From the NCBI GenBank assembly GCA_050943335.1, contig JBMNOZ010000018.1:1-47479 (forward strand): a stretch of 47,479 nucleotides of DNA. The letters are read 5' to 3'. The first letter of the stretch is position 1; each line of letters starts with the position of its first letter. This stretch comes from JBMNOZ01 sp050943335 (GTDB lineage: Bacteria > Bacillota > Desulfitobacteriia > Desulfitobacteriales > Syntrophobotulaceae). Of the stretch, positions 45,187-47,479 are shown piece after piece. A program made the position numbers and the translations under genes. The notes under the pieces were generated by a model. The model did not search any database. It worked only from the letters and a program-made list of their open reading frames with translations, and was not told the DNA's origin.

Positions 45187-46138
45187 CGATAATTCTTTTT
45201 CCCCCTATTCGTGTGTTCATAGTCACTAAAGCTCTATCGGTTCGGGTAATACGGCCGATTAAGGCCGAATTTTTACCTAAAGGATTGTTTCTTAGAATTT
45301 TCAAAGCCTGTTTTTCATCATCCGGAGACACCAGACAGACAAATTTCCCCTCATTGGCCATATATAAGGGGTCCAAACCGAGGATCTCACAAAAAGAACT
45401 AACTTCAATATCTATAGGGAGAGCTGTTTCTTCTATTTCTATACCGACACAGGCTTCCTGGGCAATTTCGTTTAAAATTGTTCCTAGGCCTCCCCGAGTT
45501 ACATCCCGAAACAAGCGAACCTTTAGTCCTGCTTGAAGGAGACCTCTCACCAGCGGACCGAGATCGGCACAATCGCTGACAATGTTGTTCTCTATTTCCA
45601 AGCGTTGAGAAAGAATACAGGCTTGATGATTGCCTAGGGAACCGCTTAAAATCACAGCGTCTCCAATATTTAATTCCCCGGTAAGGAGTTCAGGGGAATG
45701 CTTTCTATAGCCTACGCCGGCGGTATTAATAATTAAACCGCCTTGACCTTCTATTACTTTTGTATCCCCGGCCACCACTTGGACCCCGGCTTCCTTAGCT
45801 GTTTGCCCCAAGGAGGCAACCACTCTTTCTAAGAGTTTAAGGTCCAGCCCTTCTTCCAAAATAAAACCGGCCGTTAAAAACTGGGGTTCGGCCCCTGCCA
45901 TCCACAAATCGTTTACTGTTCCGCAAACAGCCAGTTTACCGATATCCCCACCGGGGAATTCCAAGGGGGTGATTACAAAGGAATCTGTTGTTAGGGCCAA
46001 AGGGTAAGAACTTGCCGGCAAAAAAGCAGAATCAGCCATTTTATCTAAATATTTGTTTCCCAGATATTTTTGAAAAATATTTTGGATTAAATCACCGGTA
46101 GCTTTACCACCGCTACCATGAGCCATTGTTATTTTCAA
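45149..46138 (-). CDS. hypE: Hydrogenase maturation protein HypE (carbamoyl dehydratase)
   Basis: The 329-residue protein dehydrates the carbamoyl group delivered by HypF to its own C-terminal cysteine, forming the thiocyanate from which the NiFe-hydrogenase CN ligands are made. The C-terminus PRIC carries that cysteine. HGSGGKATGDLI at the N-terminus, VAGDTKVIEG, and FRDVTRGGLGTILNEIA in the middle are HypE signatures of the PurM/SelD fold. It follows hypD at 25 bases. Confidence 0.96.
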   Translation of the reverse strand: MKITMAHGSGGKATGDLIQNIFQKYLGNKYLDKMADSAFLPASSYPLALTTDSFVITPLEFPGGDIGKLAVCGTVNDLWMAGAEPQFLTAGFILEEGLDLKLLERVVASLGQTAKEAGVQVVAGDTKVIEGQGGLIINTAGVGYRKHSPELLTGELNIGDAVILSGSLGNHQACILSQRLEIENNIVSDCADLGPLVRGLLQAGLKVRLFRDVTRGGLGTILNEIAQEACVGIEIEETALPIDIEVSSFCEILGLDPLYMANEGKFVCLVSPDDEKQALKILRNNPLGKNSALIGRITRTDRALVTMNTRIGGKRIIDVLYGEGLPRIC

Positions 46139-46163
46139 AATTCCACCTGCTTTTTCATTCTAA

Positions 46164-47210
46164 TTAACTGTGGAAACGATACCAAATTCCACAAGTCCCC
46201 TCCGGGGAAACCATACAGGGACCCAAGGGTTTACTCGGAGTGCAAGTCTTTGTAAACAAAGGACATTCATCAGGATTAATTCTTCCTTGAATCACTTCCC
46301 CACAACGGCAAGGATTTGGTTTTTCCTGAGTGGGATCAGCCAGTGCAAAAGAGCCGGCATCGTATTCTCGGAACTCTTTTTTAAGATATAACCCTGATTC
46401 TTCTAAACTCCCAATTCCTCGCCAATAAGCTGGTCCCGGCTCAAAATAGTTATCGATATAGGCTAAAGCCTTGGGATTGCCTTTTTCACGCACTATAGAA
46501 GGATAGAGATTATGAACTTCGTTTTTATTTTGTTCCACTTGTTTTACTAAATCATAAATTGCCAAAAGTATATGTTCCCCTTCAAAGCCGGCCACTGCGA
46601 AAGGCTTATTGTATTTTCGAGCCAGGTTCTCATAAGCTTTGGAACCGAGAACAGCACTTACATGTCCCGGGGCCAAGAAGGCGGAAATCTCATTCTCCCC
46701 GGCGCAGATATAATCAAGAGCAGGCAAAACCCGGCGGAGAGCTGTTAATAACTTAATATTGGTGATCTCTTGCTTGTGGATCTGTTCCACTAAGATAGCA
46801 TAGGAGGGAGTAGTGGTCTCAAAACCAACACAGGCTAAAACATAGGTGGTGGCAGGATTTTGCTTTGCTTTCTTTAAAGCTTCCTGAGGAGAATATATTA
46901 TTTCCACCTTTCCTCCCTGGGCTTTAGCATCACTTAAAGAACTATTCCCCCCGGGCACTTTCATCATATCCCCAAAAGTTAATAAAGTATGGTTAGGCTT
47001 TAAAGCCAGCTCTACAGCCCGATCAATATAGGCGGCCGGAGTAATGCAAACCGGACAGCCGGGACCGGAAATCAAACGAATTCCGGAGGAAAGAAGGCTT
47101 TTAATTCCGTTTTTAAAAATGCTGGCGGTGTGAGTGCCACAGACTTCCATAATATTTAGAGGCGGTCCGCTGTACTCTTTCAAATCCCGAATTATTTTTT
47201 CTAGATTCAT
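46164..47210 (-). CDS. hypD: Hydrogenase maturation protein HypD
   Basis: The 348-residue iron-sulfur protein is the scaffold on which, with HypC, the Fe(CN)2CO unit of NiFe hydrogenases is assembled. Conserved stretches are MEVCGTHTASIF, GPGCPVCITP, FGDMMKVPG, VGFETTTPSYA, GFEGEHIL, and the C-terminal cluster cysteines NPCRCGEVIQG, ECPLF and GPCMVSPEGTC. ATG 47210 overlaps the hypC stop (ATGA). Confidence 0.97.
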   Translation of the reverse strand: MNLEKIIRDLKEYSGPPLNIMEVCGTHTASIFKNGIKSLLSSGIRLISGPGCPVCITPAAYIDRAVELALKPNHTLLTFGDMMKVPGGNSSLSDAKAQGGKVEIIYSPQEALKKAKQNPATTYVLACVGFETTTPSYAILVEQIHKQEITNIKLLTALRRVLPALDYICAGENEISAFLAPGHVSAVLGSKAYENLARKYNKPFAVAGFEGEHILLAIYDLVKQVEQNKNEVHNLYPSIVREKGNPKALAYIDNYFEPGPAYWRGIGSLEESGLYLKKEFREYDAGSFALADPTQEKPNPCRCGEVIQGRINPDECPLFTKTCTPSKPLGPCMVSPEGTCGIWYRFHS

Positions 47211-47425
47211 TGTTTTAAAGGCTCCATTTCCGCAAAGAGGGCCAGTATCTCCTCGGCCATCTCCTGCTTGACAACTTCAATTGCACAGCCGGCATGAACC
47301 AGCACATATTCCCCCACTTGAGCCTCGACCAGACTTAAATTAATCTCTACTATATTGCCCTGAAAATCCACTTTCCCTGTCGAACCATCTATTTCAATTA
47401 TTTTTCCTGGTACTGCTACACACAT
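47207..47425 (-). CDS. hypC: Hydrogenase maturation chaperone HypC
   Basis: The 72-residue protein begins MCVAVPGKIIEIDG; the Cys directly after Met is the essential ligand in HypC, so ATG 47425 is the correct start, not GTG 47434. It binds iron with HypD and hands it to the hydrogenase large subunit. Its stop overlaps hypD by four bases. hypF, hypA/hypB and the hydrogenase itself are not in the window and may lie to the right. Confidence 0.95.
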   Translation of the reverse strand: MCVAVPGKIIEIDGSTGKVDFQGNIVEINLSLVEAQVGEYVLVHAGCAIEVVKQEMAEEILALFAEMEPLKQ

Positions 47426-47479
47426 TAATTTCACCGCCTAAATATTTGTTTCTTTTATAAGATTAGAAGCAGTATATAT

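Noticed and set aside
1..47479. CRISPR array, insertion sequence or prophage
   Set aside because: No regularly spaced repeats, transposase, integrase or phage structural gene was seen.

Overview
The window looks like a chromosomal piece of a low-GC, strictly anaerobic Gram-positive bacterium of the Clostridia, most likely a Peptococcaceae/Desulfitobacteriaceae-type organism. This rests on gene content: CWB2 repeats on an amidase, a tryptophan T-box leader, an LTA-synthase-family protein, UPF0182, DUF4474 and DUF6765 proteins, pyruvate formate-lyase, NiFe-hydrogenase maturation genes, rubrerythrin, and strong AGGAGG ribosome binding sites with some GTG/TTG starts. There is no 16S gene or other decisive marker, so the assignment is inference. 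No prophage, insertion sequence or CRISPR array is visible.

Layout. 1-2900 (minus): two 2-hydroxyacyl-CoA dehydratase-like iron-sulfur subunits followed by the start of a TetR regulator cut by the window edge. 2941-9270 (minus): a CWB2/SH3 amidase, a very long coiled-coil protein with a degenerate SbcD-like head, and cysK, closed by a terminator. 9470-13242: an MFS exporter converging on a tldD-tldE protease pair. 13413-15133: promoter, tryptophan T-box leader with its terminator, and a TrpB2-type tryptophan synthase beta chain. 15297-21835: a UPF0182 membrane protein, a DUF456 membrane protein, and pflB-pflA. 21922-26473: a DUF4474 protein, a DUF6765 protein and a LutA/LutB-like iron-sulfur pair. 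26584-38314: a prohibitin-type SPFH protein, a 2840-residue NdvB-type cyclic glucan synthase and an FtsK/SpoIIIE translocase.

38483-42751 is the most unusual part. A perfect-consensus promoter drives tRNA-Trp, whose anticodon and 3' end match the T-box at 13.5 kb. After it come tandem repeats, terminators and a possible 28-residue peptide gene. A secreted ComEC-type metallo-beta-lactamase-fold protein with a DUF3006 partner follows. Then a redox cassette under a PerR-like operator carries a broken rubredoxin-like fragment, a ferredoxin-like gene with a stop and a frameshift at its start, and an intact rubrerythrin. Between rubrerythrin and the next operon lies a gene-free stretch that on the minus strand folds into a roughly 400-nt multi-helix RNA with GNRA tetraloops, several helices with G-U pairs possible only on that strand, a -10 element and a rho-independent terminator. 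I do not recognise the family; it is the best candidate here for something undescribed. 42752-47425 (minus) is the hypC-hypD-hypE operon running into an LTA-synthase-like gene and a nitroreductase.

Taken together, the genes describe anaerobic redox metabolism (Pfl, Hyp, LutAB-like, HgdAB-like), oxygen and peroxide defence, envelope construction, and tryptophan-controlled expression of a salvage-type TrpB.
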